Notes: generated by a model from the letters alone, not told the origin. A stretch of DNA of 64,000 bases from Phalacrocorax aristotelis (GCF_949628215.1 NC_134311.1:13020582-13084581), one strand, 5' to 3'. Positions 1 to 12,780 are shown, counted from the first letter of the stretch. Translations and numbers: made by a program.

Positions 1-1169
1 ATTCTCTCACACATGTGTTTTGCACATTGTCAGACCTTGAGTGACGGCAGGAATGAGACAGAAGCTGCTTGCATTCAAGTTCTGCAGGTCATTGCTATTC
101 CTGTTGTCTGAGGCCCTCCTCTGAGATATTAGCTGGAATGACTCAGCACTGACCCTGCAAGGTCTGGTCATCAAAGGAGTGGCTGTTATGTCTTTGATCC
201 CATGACCAGGAGAGCACCTGGGAGTCTGGTTTCTGCTGCACTATCTTGTGGTATGCTGGAGGACTCCTGTTACCACACAAAGACTTGTCTTCCTGTCTTG
301 TCCTTTGTGATACCACGTTTCTCTCTGGCACTTGCAGGTTGTGTGGGGATGCTTCGTTATCCTTAAACTATTCTGAACAGTGCTAGAGAACTTGGGGCAC
401 TTGTAGCTGTGCTGTTTCCTAGCATAGTGTCCCATGTTCTGTTCAGTATTACCGAAGAACTTTAGCTTGCCCAAGGCTGAGGTGAAATGTAAATGAATGC
501 ATTTAATATAATTTATGTATTGTAAATACACAACACACAAGCCTTTGTAAAAGAATTAGATGAGTAAGAAAGAGGTGAAATACAGTCTGTTTGGAACACG
601 GTGGAAGCAGAAAGGACCCTTTCCTCACAAGGGTGGTCTGTTCATGGCTCCGTCTCATTGGGAGTCTGTCTTTATTTCTTCAGTATTCTTCCAGTCAAAT
701 CTACCCACCCTTTCTTGATAGAGATTGTGAGCTTTGAATAGCATAGTGAAGCTCAGGGTACTGATACACAGCAGTCTGTGCCTGTGGAGTTGCAGGCTTG
801 CGTCCTCCCTTGTGCCAGTGTTTGACTCCTGGAGTAACTCGGTTCAGTGAGACATTGTAACAAAACCATTTATGTGAGTGGGGAAGAAGGGGGTGATTTC
901 CTGCAGCATGTAGCTTACCCAGCCTTTGGCTTGGAGAGTTAGGTACCTCCCCATGTCTCTTGCTTTAGCTCTGTGAGCTGTCTCCAGGTGCTAATCATCA
1001 GCCCTTGGCTTGATATAAAGTTCAAAATGGAGTAGGAACATTGTGCCTGGAGGTTCTTTGTGGGAGGGGAAAACAGGCTTTTGCTGATGGGCATTTAATT
1101 TTTACTAATGGATGTCTGCTACTGACTCTACAGCCGATTTCTTATTTCTCTTTTGTCCCTTTCTTGCAG
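1..1169 (+). other. ELP1: ELP1 intron sequence at the window's left edge
   Basis: This stretch precedes the first ELP1 exon that can be recognised. It ends in a good pyrimidine tract and an AG acceptor at 1168-1169. I checked both strands for coding homology and saw none, only short chance open frames. The upstream part of ELP1 lies outside the window. Confidence 0.75.
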
Positions 1170-4100
1170 GATATCAGCGATGCATATGGGGAGTACTTGA
1201 TTCAGAAGCAGCTATATGAACAGGCTGCATTGATATTTGCTCGTGCTGGCATCTTTGCAAAAGCGCTTGATGCTTTTCAGAACAGTGGCAGCTGGCAGCA
1301 AGCCCTGTGTATGGCATCACAGCTTGGTTACACAAAGGACAAGCTGTCCAGCCTGGCACGGAGCATGGCAGGTAGGCCTTGAGGAGATGGAAGTGTGCAG
1401 AGGAAAACTGGCTGCTGTTATTTTTGGTTTGTTTTGATTTTTCCTAAAATTTAGTGAAAACTTCAGTCTTCAGCATTGTTTTTCTTAAAGGCAGAACGAA
1501 GATCCCATGTTTCCAAGGGTTTGGATGATTGCACATCACCTTTATTTCTCAAAGGAAGCAAAAGGTGTTGGAGCTGAGCTGGTAGGCACTCAGGAGTTGC
1601 CAAGCTAGCTGTGGCCTTGGCTGCCCCGTGCTGACTGCTTGTTGCACTTTTTCCCTTGCAGCTGTTTGCTGAACTGCTATTACAAATTGCCTCCCTGGTT
1701 AACCTCAGGGAATGGAGATTCCTTGAAGTGTCTGACATGACTGAGCCCTCTAGACTCATTGACATAAGTGCTGTGCCTAATCACAGACGTTAGAGGCTGT
1801 TGGATAATTCAGAGCTGTATCTTCATGTTTTCTCCTTAAAGTCTGCTAGCAGCTAGGACCAAACGGTATATGTAAAGCTATGTGCCATCATACTGCAGAA
1901 GAAAAAGGTAGCTGGTCTCAGAATTTGTGCTTACTAGGTCATAGTAGACTGCATACATCAGATGTATTGTGGACCTGGCATATATTTTAGCAAGAGAAAT
2001 GGAGCATCATACTGACTTATCCCTTACTCAAGAGGCAGAGTTTATGAAGGGCCCATTTATGCAGAGGCAATGTGGCTCCTGGGAATATCCTTCCAGAGTT
2101 GGATGTTCCAGTATTTTCTTTTTCTGTCATCTAATACGGTTTGAATCCTTCATGTCTTGATTTTAACACTTTTTCTGGTGCCCCTCTTAAATCACAGCTG
2201 TACTTTAGCAAGATGAGCCAGACACAGGCTGTCATGGATGAGATTGCTTTGCTTGGGTGATTTTTAAAATTTTTTTCTTTTTTGCTGCCAAAGCTGATTC
2301 TGACTTTTAGGGGACTAGGAGCCCTGAATCCCACAAGTTTGATGACTGCTGTCCATACCACAGAGAGCAGGCAGCAAAGTGCTCCCTGCAGGCAGCAACA
2401 CGGCAATACACTGAAGCTTTCAAGAGAGGTTTCCGTTTTACATCTTAGCCCCCTCCCCTTAAAAGACTGTTCACTATTTCTGTCTTAGACGGGGCGGGGG
2501 GGGAACCTTCTGCAGCTGGCCTTGAAGGACAGGCACCAGCAATTTCACAAGCAACTGGCTGATGATGTTGCAAGTTAATGAACTCTTGGCGTTAGCTCTT
2601 CTTTTTGCTGCGTGGATTGAGTAAGAGTGTGGCAGGTAGAAAGTGCCTCAGTGATGGGGATTTTCTTCTACTTTGTAGTTTTGTGGGACAAAATTCAGTT
2701 GCTTCTGAAAAGCTGAACTCCACCTTCTCTTATAGGAAAACTAGTTGAACAGAGAAAGCATGCAGAGGCAGCCATACTCCTGGAGCAGTACACTCAGGTA
2801 ATGTAATTACCCTTCTGCCTGTGTCCCAGTACTATCCTCTGTCAGAAAGATATGCCATCTGTGTTTTCTCTCTTCTCCTGGGCCACGTGTGACTCTATGC
2901 ATGTTGATAGCAAAACAGTCGTTGCCATGGGCTCTCCTGGGGTGGGCAGAGGAAGCCCAGGTGATGCAGTGAGCAGAGTGGGGATGAAAGCTTTGTCTCT
3001 GAGTTCTTCCACTCATGAAGCTGCCTCTGCTTTGGTTTGAAGAGCTTTCATCTTGGAGAGCTGAAGCATGAGGGCTGGAGTAAGGAAGACAGAGTTCCAG
3101 AGGGATTTCCCCTCAGCATGGGAGACATAACCATAGTTGGGGGAGGGGGTTTATGTCAACCCTTCAAAGTACCTGGCACAGTAGTGTTTTCCTCTCCTGA
3201 CTGTGATACTGCTGCATAGAACTGCGCATCTGAATAGGTGCGACCTGAATGTGAATTACTAGCATCAGTAGCAGTACATGGTTGCTCTTTCCTTCTAGGA
3301 CTGTGAAGAGGCTGTTCTCCTGCTCTTAGAAGGGGCTGTCTGGGAAGAGGCTTTAAGACTGGTAAGACATTTCAGAGCACAAGAACCAGAGTGGAAATAT
3401 TTCTTTAGAGTGCAAGAACAGAGGGATGGGATCTGTGTTAGATCCTTAAATAATACCTTGTTTCCTTTCCCTGATCCAGATTCACAAGTATGGTAGGCTG
3501 GATATCTTGGAGACCAACTTCAAACCTGCTATTCTGGAAGGTGAATCTGTGCAATTATCTGAGGATTCTCTGTGCTAGAGGGGCTGAAGACAGTCTTTAC
3601 TGGGTCTGTGGGAAGTCAACAGCACCCCAGTACTGGAAGCTGAATGGAAGGGTGCTTTGTTTCTGCCAAACTGATGCGGCCCAGTTAGCTGCATTTTGCT
3701 CTACTCAATGCAGCTTGAAGCCCTGCAGTGTCACAGGCTCTTTTTAGCTTAGTCAAGCTCTTTTATTGCTTCTCCAGACCTCACAGTCAGAAACTGTGTC
3801 CATAAACAAGCAGGACAGTCCTTGTTCCAGAGCCCATGCGGCAGCAGACCTATGGACTAAGAAAATGGCTGACTGTCCTGTAAGCTTTTATGAGCACTTT
3901 TTGAAAAATATGATTTGATAGCTGTATTCTCCCTTCCATTCAGGAAGGATGGTTGGTTACTGGTGGTTGTTTTTCCTTTTCATGCTATAAGCAGTAGTTG
4001 AGGGATTTTTTTTTCTTTAATTCGAACCTAATGAATGTGAAGAGATTTGGCCACAGAGCTTTCTGCTTTTCCTGTATTAGAAACAGATTCTTGTTCTAGA

Positions 4101-7100
4101 AAATGCTTGCCTGGCAAGTTAATTCGCTCTGCATCCAGGTGCATCTTGTTTGATGGGCTCCTGTATTACAAGCTTTGAATTTCCTTCCACTGGAGTCCTT
4201 TCGTGTGCTTTGCACCTGCCTTCTGAGCTTCTTGAAGGAAGCTCCTTCAAACTTCTTGTGCAAAAAATGCTTTTCTGGTTCTCTGCACAAATGTTCATGT
4301 TCTGATTTTAATATTGAGCAGCTCAGAAGAGTCAGCTGATCTTCTTAGATTCTCAGAGGACAGCGTTTCTTCGCCATAAGAGTCGCCTGCAAGTGGTCCG
4401 AGAGCTGAAGGAGAAGGCTTGTGAGAGCCTGCAGGGTTGGTATTGAAATGCATATAACTTTCTTCTGTATAAGTAACTGTGATAATATTTTTTTCCGTGG
4501 TTTCCATTTGCCCTGGTGGAGCTGTGCTGTATTCTAGCTCTAGTGGTATCTACAACAGTAGAACAGCATTCTTCTCACCCCATCCTTGCACCTCACTTGG
4601 ACTGTGATTGATTGACCTTGCTCGTTCTGTAAAGACAGCTTTATTTTCAGGTGCTGCCTGTGTCACAGCTTTCATGGGATCCAAATGCACCTGAAAGCTC
4701 TTGAGAATGACACAGCATTGTCTCCACAGTGCCAGCTTGGCTGGGTCAGACAGTGCTTTAGCATGTCCTTTGTGCTGAGTACCTACTAGGCATATTCACC
4801 TGCCAGCTCACACAGGCTCAGCGAAGTTTTCTGAAAGCAGAATGCTTTGTCGTGGTCCAGATTTGCTGCATTGGGATTGTCGTCCCTCTGATTGTGCTGA
4901 TTAATATCGCAACCCCCACCAGGGCAGAGGAGCAGTGTTCTTCTCACAATTGCTATTTCTTCTCCTCTGCTGGCTGAGTGGGATTTAGAGCCGTAAGGCT
5001 CCAAAACACCAGCAGGTAGAATGAATCTGCCCCAGCTGCTTCTCCAGCAAGCTACAGTGATTACCCAGAGAAAGCTTGGAATAACTGTGACCTTTTTCCA
5101 TACTGTGACGGTTGTTAACATGTTTTACAGATTATGAAATGCCAAATTGCCCAGAATTGGATCTTTTCTCTGAAACCAGTAGTGTTGTGACAGCCAGCGA
5201 CATGAACAGCAAATATTCACACAGCAATTCAAGAATATCAGCGTAGGTATCTGCCTCCAAATTAGGTAGTGGCTGCCCTGGCATCTGCATTTGGGAGGGC
5301 AGCTTCCTCATGCTTGGCATGCTCCTCCTCGCGGCTGTGCGTGCCTTGAAGCTGCATTAATTACAGGCATTCTGTGGTTATTTTAGCTCTTATTGGGAGG
5401 GAGAGAGCAGAAAATGCCAGAAGCCACTAATGCAACAGGAACTGACTGCCCAGCAGAGGAGCTGTGAACACAGACTCGGCAGGAGCTGGCTCTGTGGGTG
5501 TCAAGCATGTTGCCAGAATAGTTGGCTGTAGGAGGCTTGACACAGTATGTGGACAGAGCTCCTCAAACATTAACAGCTTGTTCGCCTGGCTTGTGCTCTT
5601 TGTCCTAGGTTTTGCACTTGATGGGTGGGGGTTGCTACTAAATCTCATACCGATGTCTTCCCACAGTGGGCATCTGTGTTGCTTTTGAGTGCTCTTAAGG
5701 ATGTGAGCTGCTGTGTGGGGTGGGGTGTATTAGAGGCCAGTGTAGTCTGTGGGTCCACCTCTGAATTCCCTAGCTGAAATGTGGAAAAATACAGTTGTGG
5801 GAAAAGTGTGGCACTTTCTGTGGCCCAGATGATAAGAGGAAGAGAATGCAACCTTAGTATTCAGCATACCTGTCAGTGTGCTGATCATTTGGGGACAAAT
5901 TACAAACTGCATAAACAGCTAGTGCTGGCCTGTGATTGGAGGTTGCTTTCCTGTGATAATAGGCAGAAAGTGAGTTGTATTAGCGCACAAATTGTGGAGA
6001 TAACTGGAATGAAAATGTGCACAGGCAAGCACAGACTCTGGCACCAAATTGTTTTAAGTGGAGGTCAGCTTCTATGTAGTGAGTGCTGCCAAGCAATTTA
6101 CCCTACTTTGTGGTTAGAGCAATGCTTTAACCTTGCTGGAACGCAGAGCAGTCCTTTTTGTAGTAGAGAAACAGCACAGCTACTGACTTGTCGTTCAGAC
6201 CACAAAAGATATTGATCGAGTCATGTTTAAAACATCGACACAAAGATACATAAGCTTACATGCAGTTCCCTCTCACTGGAGAGAGAAAGGACTCAAGTAA
6301 CAAGTTTCATGCACACTGCTGATGTTCCTTCAGGCTTACCCTGTTACAGGTAATCCTGTTGTGCACACTGTAATTAAGCATCCTCCCTTTCAGCCGATCC
6401 TCAAAGAACCGGCGCAAGGCTGAGCGCAAGAGATACAGCTTGAAGGAGGGGAGTCCTTTTGAAGATATTGCCCTTCTGGAAGTCCTGGGAGAAAATGTTC
6501 GTGCTGTTGAGACTGTGAAGGGTAGGACACTTGATGATATTAATCTACTCCACAGCTTGTGAGGACAGCTGAGGCAGTGTGCCCCCTCTTGTTCTTAATG
6601 ACTATGCAGGGAGAGAGGCTGCCAGGTCCATAAGACCATCTGTGTTGGACCTCACTGTAGGTTGTCTGCCTTTGTGCCTGGAAGAACACGTAGTAGTGTT
6701 AGCTCTCATATTTGAAGTTTGGGAGCAGAGAAGTGAGGCCTTGCCAGTGCCATGACAGATTTGCCTCACATTTGCACTTGGGCACTGTAGGGGCTGGGTA
6801 GGGACAGAACCAGTTCTAATTTGCTGTTCCCCTTCCTGTGCCCTGATACCAGAGAAATACATCTGTTTATTTAGCATACCTGTGTTAATTGCTGTTGTTT
6901 GTGCTTCTGTTCCTTCTGCAGGAGACATGCACATCCTTCTGAAACAGCTTGTGCTGTTTGGTTATGATGAGCAAGCTGGGGCACTGCAGCAAGTCCTGGA
7001 AGAGGTTTTGCAGTTGATGGAGACCTCGATCCCAGAAATTTGGACTCCAGACTTGCAGCAGAGCTCTGTCAACCTGGTCTGTGCTCATCCGCAATATCCA

Positions 7101-9194
7101 TCATGCCTGCTATATGATACCAAGTATTTAGGAGTATTTTGCATTCTGCACCAGAGAGTCCAGAATCATTTCCTGGCTTTCCAGATCTGCTTTTTTATTC
7201 TGTAGAGATCAAATAGATATTCTGTGCAGTGCCTGCCACGCCAGTACACTCTAGATGTGTACAACAGGTATAGCCTGCTGCATCCCTTGAACTGAATGCC
7301 ACGGTGGACATGTTGAGGTCTCATAAGGCTTGTGTTACCTTGTCCTAGTCACTTCTTTTCATAAGCTCTATCTTAAGCAATTTATAGAACATAGGAACGC
7401 TGTTTTCTTCTTTAGGCCTGATGGTTGAAGTGTTTAGCATAGCTTTTATGTACTGGAGTAGTGGTTGTCCGGCCTGGTGATATGAAGTGAAATGCTACCA
7501 GACTGGTCAATTTAGTCTGAACCGGTATATCATAAGGAGTATGTTGCAGAAAGAAGGTAATGTCAGGCTTCTAAGCTTCAGCTTAATGCAGAATTAAGGA
7601 GTCTTTATTTCTAATAAGTGGCTTCTGAGCATTCATGGTGAACACTAGATATTCCTCAGTATCTTCTCCCTAACTACTGATTAGCAAAACTCTAAGGAGA
7701 GCTTAAAACCGTTCTATGTGACAGGGAGCTGAGACTCTCAAATGAACTTTAAATATTGCTGGCACTGTAATGAAAGTAGCCATACCAAGTCATGACACTT
7801 ACAGGGCTATGAAGAAGTAGGTGCTGGGGTGAGGGTTCTGTGTCCTGAGAAGCTGTCCAAAGGCAGTTCTCTCTCTCTGCCTCTGTGTTAACTTTTCTGA
7901 GACTTTACTGGGCTTTGATCATGTATTCCTGGTCACTTTGTAGTGTGAGATCTGCAGGCAGCTGCTTTTGCTTTTGGAGACTAACAGCAGAGTTTTCTTT
8001 GGAGGTATTCCTGCTCTTAGCCTTGCTTTGTGCAGGTTGGAACATGGGTATTGCTTCTTCATACAGGTCCTGGGACCCAATTCAACTGCAAACAGCATTA
8101 TGGCTGCCTATCAGCAGAAGAGGATGATGACTCCTGTTGTACAAGGTTGGTTGAGTCTCTGAGTTAGGTGTGGGTGTGAAATGTTAGTGGGGTCAGTGGG
8201 CTTTGAATAACTTGACTGTCAACTACTAAGTACTACTACTACTAAGTAGGCTGAATAACTGCCAACAGTTACTCAGTTATTCACCTGTAGGAGTTTCTTG
8301 CTTTTCGTTATGGTGTACCCTCCTGCCCGGCGGCAAGTGAGCAGCCTTCTTATTTGCTCTGAAGTCCTGTGCTAGAACTACTGTCTGAATTGTGCTCCTG
8401 GGTCCTTGTGCGTGTAGTATCTGTCTGTTGTGAGGGAATTGGAAGTCTGATTTCTTAGGAAGTGTGTTAAATAAATCTGCTTGTAACTTACCCACTGAAT
8501 CTTTCTATCTGGCTTTGGCTGCCAATCCAGGCTCTTGACCAGGCCAGGCTACAGTCTGTCGCGGTGCTTTGCCATCTTGAAGTCCTTGCAGCTAATACAA
8601 ACTCATGGCTGAGAGACCTAGCAAGGACTGGTCACATCTCCCCTCTGTATTCCCCCTTCCCCACTAGTTCTACAGTCTCTTCACCTACTAGTCCTGGAAT
8701 TGCCTGGAGAAATCCTCTAATGAACCTGTAGATGTGACCTGCCTACTGCCACTTGCCAGGGCTGGCTCCAGGCAAAACCTTGTGCCTCTTATTCGCACTT
8801 GAAAAAGCCAGCTGGCTGTTGTCCCAGTTATTGGTGTATGAATGGAGTTCTGTTTTCTGCCATTGGTGGTTGCTGCCTCATTCTGAATGATAACACTTAA
8901 TGGAGAGGGGGCTGGATTTGCCCCAGAGATTTATTTCTGTCAGAAGTTCTGCTAGGGGTGCTCTTCCATGCAGGCTGGTGATCAGTCACTGAAAGGAAAT
9001 GCCATGTGTCAGAGAATTCTCAGGGTCCTTTGATGCAAAGAAAAGTAAACTAAGTAGTTGGCAGCTCCTGAAGAAACCATATTGCTGTTACCCTCTGTTC
9101 TGACACTTGTCCTGTTTGTCTTTCAGATCCAGAATTACTTATTCCACCAAAACTCAATAAAAATCTACAGTGGAAACTGCATCTTCTCCAATAA
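1170..9194 (+). CDS. ELP1: Elongator complex protein 1, C-terminal part (ten exons, 5' end outside window)
   Basis: ELP1 (IKAP/IKBKAP) is the scaffold of the Elongator complex, which makes the cm5U-type modifications at the tRNA wobble uridine. Exons: 1170-1371, 2736-2797, 3299-3361, 3480-3540, 4322-4435, 5131-5242, 6394-6521, 6922-7076, 8067-8145 and 9127-9194. Together they give 1044 nt, or 347 residues plus a TAA stop, with all phases agreeing. The helical TPR-like repeats read [14 protein letters not shown], then the family signature SWQQALCMA, then [17 protein letters not shown] serine-rich stretch ([19 protein letters not shown]) follows. After it comes the basic segment [20 protein letters not shown], which in this family acts as a nuclear-localisation and tRNA-binding patch. 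The tail holds [11 protein letters not shown] and ends WKLHLLQ. Three introns have weak donors, GTTGGT twice and GTCTGT once. About three quarters of the protein lies upstream of the window. The identity is secure; exon borders are inferred from splice consensus and homology. Confidence 0.97.
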
Positions 9195-11290
9195 CTAAAA
9201 GGCAAAAGAATCCCAGTGGACCCTGAACTGTTAACTTTTCGTATCATTTCATTATATCTCTAAAGAAACCATTGTTTCCTGGTGTTTCTGATTCACTGTT
9301 CTTAGGGCTGTGCCAGGTGAAGGGTCCCTCCATCTGATGCAGCAGTGACTGTGACCTGTATGGCAACACGCTAATGGGGGACAGACACTCGCATCCCACT
9401 GCAGAGAGGGTTTGTGAGCTTGGAGTAACAGGGTGCACAGCTCTGGATTCTGCTGGTTGACTCCAACATCTCCCACCACTGTTCTCTCCCTTCTGGATGA
9501 AGCAACCCCACCAGTGCTGGACAGGCTATTTGCTTTGCCATCACTCCCTCCTGTAGATGCTACCTTCTTTGATGACAGGTCACATTTTAAGCTGTTCAGC
9601 CTGTTAGAGATCTCACCAGTAAGTCTGTACCAATAGCAAATTGCTGTAGTTGCTAAACAAGTGAGTTATGTTTTCTCTGTTGAAGCTGGATGTTGGCAGT
9701 ACCATATTTTCATCAGAATCACTTTGTTACCTCAGAGTGAACCCTGCAGTACCAACAGCTATTACTGTCCTGGAAAATGTGGGGAGAGCAGGGTGGGGGG
9801 TGATGGTATCCCACACTGCTGCGTAATACTTCCCCAATTATCTGAGTTTAAAGAAGATCAGCTAATGCTGCTGTATGGCACTGACGGAGCAGCAGCTGTA
9901 CCCTGATTATGCTATGTACTGCTGCACTACTGAACTGTTTCAGGTGGAAACTGATGTGACCTCATACCTGAGAATCAGGTTTTACCCCAGAACACTTCTG
10001 CGGTCTGACCCCAGAAGTAACAGCAGCAGTCCTGGGAGCAGAGGAAGCAGACAAGCTTTGCAGGCAAGACTGGAAGCCCTTTCAGTGGTAGCAGCCTCCC
10101 TCTCCCTCAGTTAATTTTGGCCTGGCAGCTGCTGTGTTCAATGCAAGCTATTTCACTTAGGTGCTGTGGAAAAATGCCAGCACAAACAAGGCACTTCCTG
10201 TCTGTTGGAGGTATCCAGTGACTCAGCAATGGGCTGTGTTCTTACCACACGGCATTAGCATGCGTAGTGCTGCAGATCATTATATTTGTGATGTGAGAGC
10301 TCCCATATGTGAGTCATTGTACTGGGGTGGCCACATGGGCTTGCATTGTATGTGCTGTGCTGGCTTGGATTGTTGGAGCAGAATGGCAAAACAATCCTTT
10401 GTCAGTGTCATTGGAGTGGTCTTATTTCCAGCTGTTCTGAGTTACATGGCCTGTTCTGGGTGGTGTGGGGATGGCTCAAGCCTGTTTTCAAGTCCTGTGA
10501 CTGCACTGGAAAGAGATTCTCCAAGCATAAAGCTTTGACATGGCAAAACACATGAAAGGCTGCACAGGATAAGAGTGTTTTACTGGAGCTGGATCTTCAA
10601 AATGGTAGCAGAACATAGTCCAAGACGAAATACAGAAGCCATCTTTCAGATACGGAGAAAGGGGTGATGATGGAGTCTGTGGTCTTCTCCAGGGTGTGGA
10701 GGGCTCTGGCACTGCAACTAAAATGTGACACTGACACCACTAATTCCCAACATTCCTAAGTCTGATGCCAGTAACTGCTGAGGTCTTGCGCAGTCTAATC
10801 TGTTGTCTAGAGATTCCGTCTTTAAAGAACCCAAGGTAAAAACTGTTGCCAGCTTACTGAGGATTTATGCTTGTGCCTAAACACAGCACTTCCTTTAATA
10901 TATGTGTATGGGTTCTTCTGCTTTTCTGTCATGCTGATGGTCAAAGCTGAAGACCCTCTGGTTTTAGACATGTTTTCCTGTTCTCCCATCACAGCAAAAA
11001 TCACCTTAAATCTGCCACCCACTGGAAGACCAGTCCTCTAAACATTCATATGGTAACTTATCACTGAACTCCATTGTCTTCCCCTACACCTTTGACTAAG
11101 GAGCAGTAGAGCTGGAAGCAGTACCTGGTGTCTGCAAGCCTCTGGGGAGGATGTCCTGCCTCCTGCTTCCTACTTCTGCAGTTATTAAACCTTAGCTTCT
11201 TGAGCAAACATAGCTGTATGGAAGCCTGATTCTCTCAGTACAGTAGAAGTTTGTCACCTGTCTGCTGTCTAGCTTCATTAAATAGGTTTT
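9195..11290 (+). other. ELP1: ELP1 3' untranslated region and gap to ACTL7A
   Basis: This follows the ELP1 TAA and contains no coding homology on either strand. I found no AATAAA on the plus strand here. Two ATTAAA variants occur, at 11184-11189 and 11277-11282. The second is followed directly by a T-rich stretch and is the more plausible 3' end. That would give a 3'UTR of about 2.1 kb. The exact end is inference. Confidence 0.5.
11277..11282 (+). promoter_or_regulatory. ELP1: Candidate ELP1 poly(A) signal (ATTAAA)
   Basis: This is the ATTAAA variant of the polyadenylation hexamer. A T-rich element, as expected downstream of a cleavage site, follows it. It is chosen because no AATAAA lies between the ELP1 stop and this point. 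It could be fortuitous. Confidence 0.35.
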
Positions 11291-11296
11291 TTTATT
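11291..11296 (-). promoter_or_regulatory. ACTL7A: Candidate ACTL7A poly(A) signal (AATAAA)
   Basis: Plus-strand TTTATT reads AATAAA on the minus strand, about 150 bases downstream of the ACTL7A stop. That is a normal distance for a short 3'UTR. It almost touches the candidate ELP1 signal on the other strand. Confidence 0.5.
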
Positions 11297-11443
11297 TTCT
11301 ATTTCAAGTGCAGGATATCACAAAAATAATACAGCTTCAGCAGAAATATCTTAATTACAGCAAGGGGTGGAAAGGAGGTGCTCTTGAATTGCTTCAGGTA
11401 CTCTTTGTCAACACTTGTCTTTCTGAGGCACCCAGTGTCTTCC

Positions 11444-12712
11444 TCAGAAGCCCTTCTTAAAAAGGCAGGAGGGACCACATTCTTCATACTCGCTTCTGTA
11501 AACCCAGAGCTCCTGGAAAGAGTGGAGTGAGGCCAGAATAGACCCACCAATCCAGACAGAAAAGTTTCTGTGAGGGGATGTAGCTGTGATGAGGTTGTCA
11601 CTGGGGCACATCCTGGCTAGTTCCATCTGGAAACGGTTGGCAAAGCCCTCCATCATAGTGCTGCCCCCACACAGCAGGATATTCCCCAGCATTTTTTTGC
11701 TGATGTCAGCATCACACTTCTTGAGACAGTCGAGTGTCAGCTGCAAAAGCCCTGGCTGCTCTGAGCCAAGCAAGGCTGGTCTGAAGAGCGCTTCAGCACA
11801 AAGGAATCTCTCCTTGCCTACAGTGATGAGGTGTCCATCTGGCAGCTCATAATGCATTTGTTGTTTCTGAACAGGCAAATGCAAGTCCCGTGTAAGGTCC
11901 AGAGAAGTATAACAACACTTCTCTTTGAGATCTTGTACGATGTTTAGCTGGTGTTCCGTGAACACCTTTCCAGACTCATTTAGTAACTTCATGAGATAAC
12001 ATGTGATGTCCAAGCCAGCATAATCTACTCTCCCAGTGATGCTACGTAAAACATAGCCTTCATAGATGGGAACCACATGCGAAGTGCCATGGCCACTTTC
12101 CACCACGAGAGCAGAGGTTTTTCCATAGGAGTACATGGATAAATGGGGCTGGTAGGCAATGTGGACAGCAGGCATGTGAAACCCTTCAAACATCATCTCA
12201 GCGTATTGCTCCTTGTCAGTGATGGAACACAGGGGAGGCACTGACACCAGAACAGCATGGTCATCTGGCTGAATCCTCAGCTCTGTCTGGAAAATACACT
12301 CCAAAGCATCTTGGACACAGTTCCAGTCCACCACTATGCCACGTCTTACCGGGTTGATGAGTGTTAAGGGTACGGTGCTGTTCCACAGCTCTCTTCCAAC
12401 AAAGGTGTCTTTTTGATTGCTCCCAGCCTGCCACACGGGCTTGCCAACTGTAGATGAAACAACACAGGAAGGACGTGGATCCCCAGCAAAACCACACTTG
12501 ATGTAACCTGTGCCAATGTCCACAACTACTGCTTTAGTTTTCTTCATGGCCTTGAGGCCACCTGTGGTTGCAGATATATGGCTGTCCCTTGTAGGGCTCA
12601 AATGGCTTGCATCCGCTGCTGCCATTCTTGCAGCCCTTTCCTGCACAGCTGTGACTTCATTCAGCGAGTGCTGGGCATGCTTCTCGGTAGCATTGCCCTG
12701 CTCCGTCAGCAC
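11444..12712 (-). CDS. ACTL7A: Actin-like protein 7A-type, intronless, 422 aa
   Basis: This is a single uninterrupted frame with an actin fold, tail-to-tail with ELP1, the same neighbour ACTL7A and ACTL7B have in mammals. In mammals ACTL7A is a haploid-germ-cell protein of the acrosome and perinuclear theca. The N-terminal extension is about 59 residues, close to that of ACTL7A. The first phosphate loop follows as KAVVVDIGTGYIKCGFAG (residues 60-77). VPIYEGY is preceded by VVESGHGTSHV, where conventional actin has DSGDG; the Glu and His at these two positions are also typical of ACTL7A. The adenosine motif appears as LLCGGSTMMEGFANR. The C-terminus is EYEECGPSCLFKKGF. The first ATG at 12712 is preferred because it gives the family's N-terminal length; ATGs at residues 30 and 55 are alternatives. 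ACTL7A rather than ACTL7B is judged from motif wording and is less certain than the ACTL7 assignment itself. Expression in testis is inferred from the family. Confidence 0.9.
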   Translation of the reverse strand: MLTEQGNATEKHAQHSLNEVTAVQERAARMAAADASHLSPTRDSHISATTGGLKAMKKTKAVVVDIGTGYIKCGFAGDPRPSCVVSSTVGKPVWQAGSNQKDTFVGRELWNSTVPLTLINPVRRGIVVDWNCVQDALECIFQTELRIQPDDHAVLVSVPPLCSITDKEQYAEMMFEGFHMPAVHIAYQPHLSMYSYGKTSALVVESGHGTSHVVPIYEGYVLRSITGRVDYAGLDITCYLMKLLNESGKVFTEHQLNIVQDLKEKCCYTSLDLTRDLHLPVQKQQMHYELPDGHLITVGKERFLCAEALFRPALLGSEQPGLLQLTLDCLKKCDADISKKMLGNILLCGGSTMMEGFANRFQMELARMCPSDNLITATSPHRNFSVWIGGSILASLHSFQELWVYRSEYEECGPSCLFKKGF

Positions 12713-12772
12713 AAGCAGCAGAGGCGTGCCTGGAGCCCTGGTGGCCGTGGTTCTGCTGATGCAGCTGACTTA

Positions 12773-12780
12773 TGACATCA
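12773..12780 (-). promoter_or_regulatory. CRE-like element upstream of ACTL7A
   Basis: TGACATCA differs from the palindromic cAMP-response element TGACGTCA by one base. It starts 61 bases upstream of the ACTL7A ATG. Haploid-germ-cell genes are often driven from CRE-like sites by CREM, so the location is suggestive. No binding evidence exists in the sequence itself. Confidence 0.4.
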
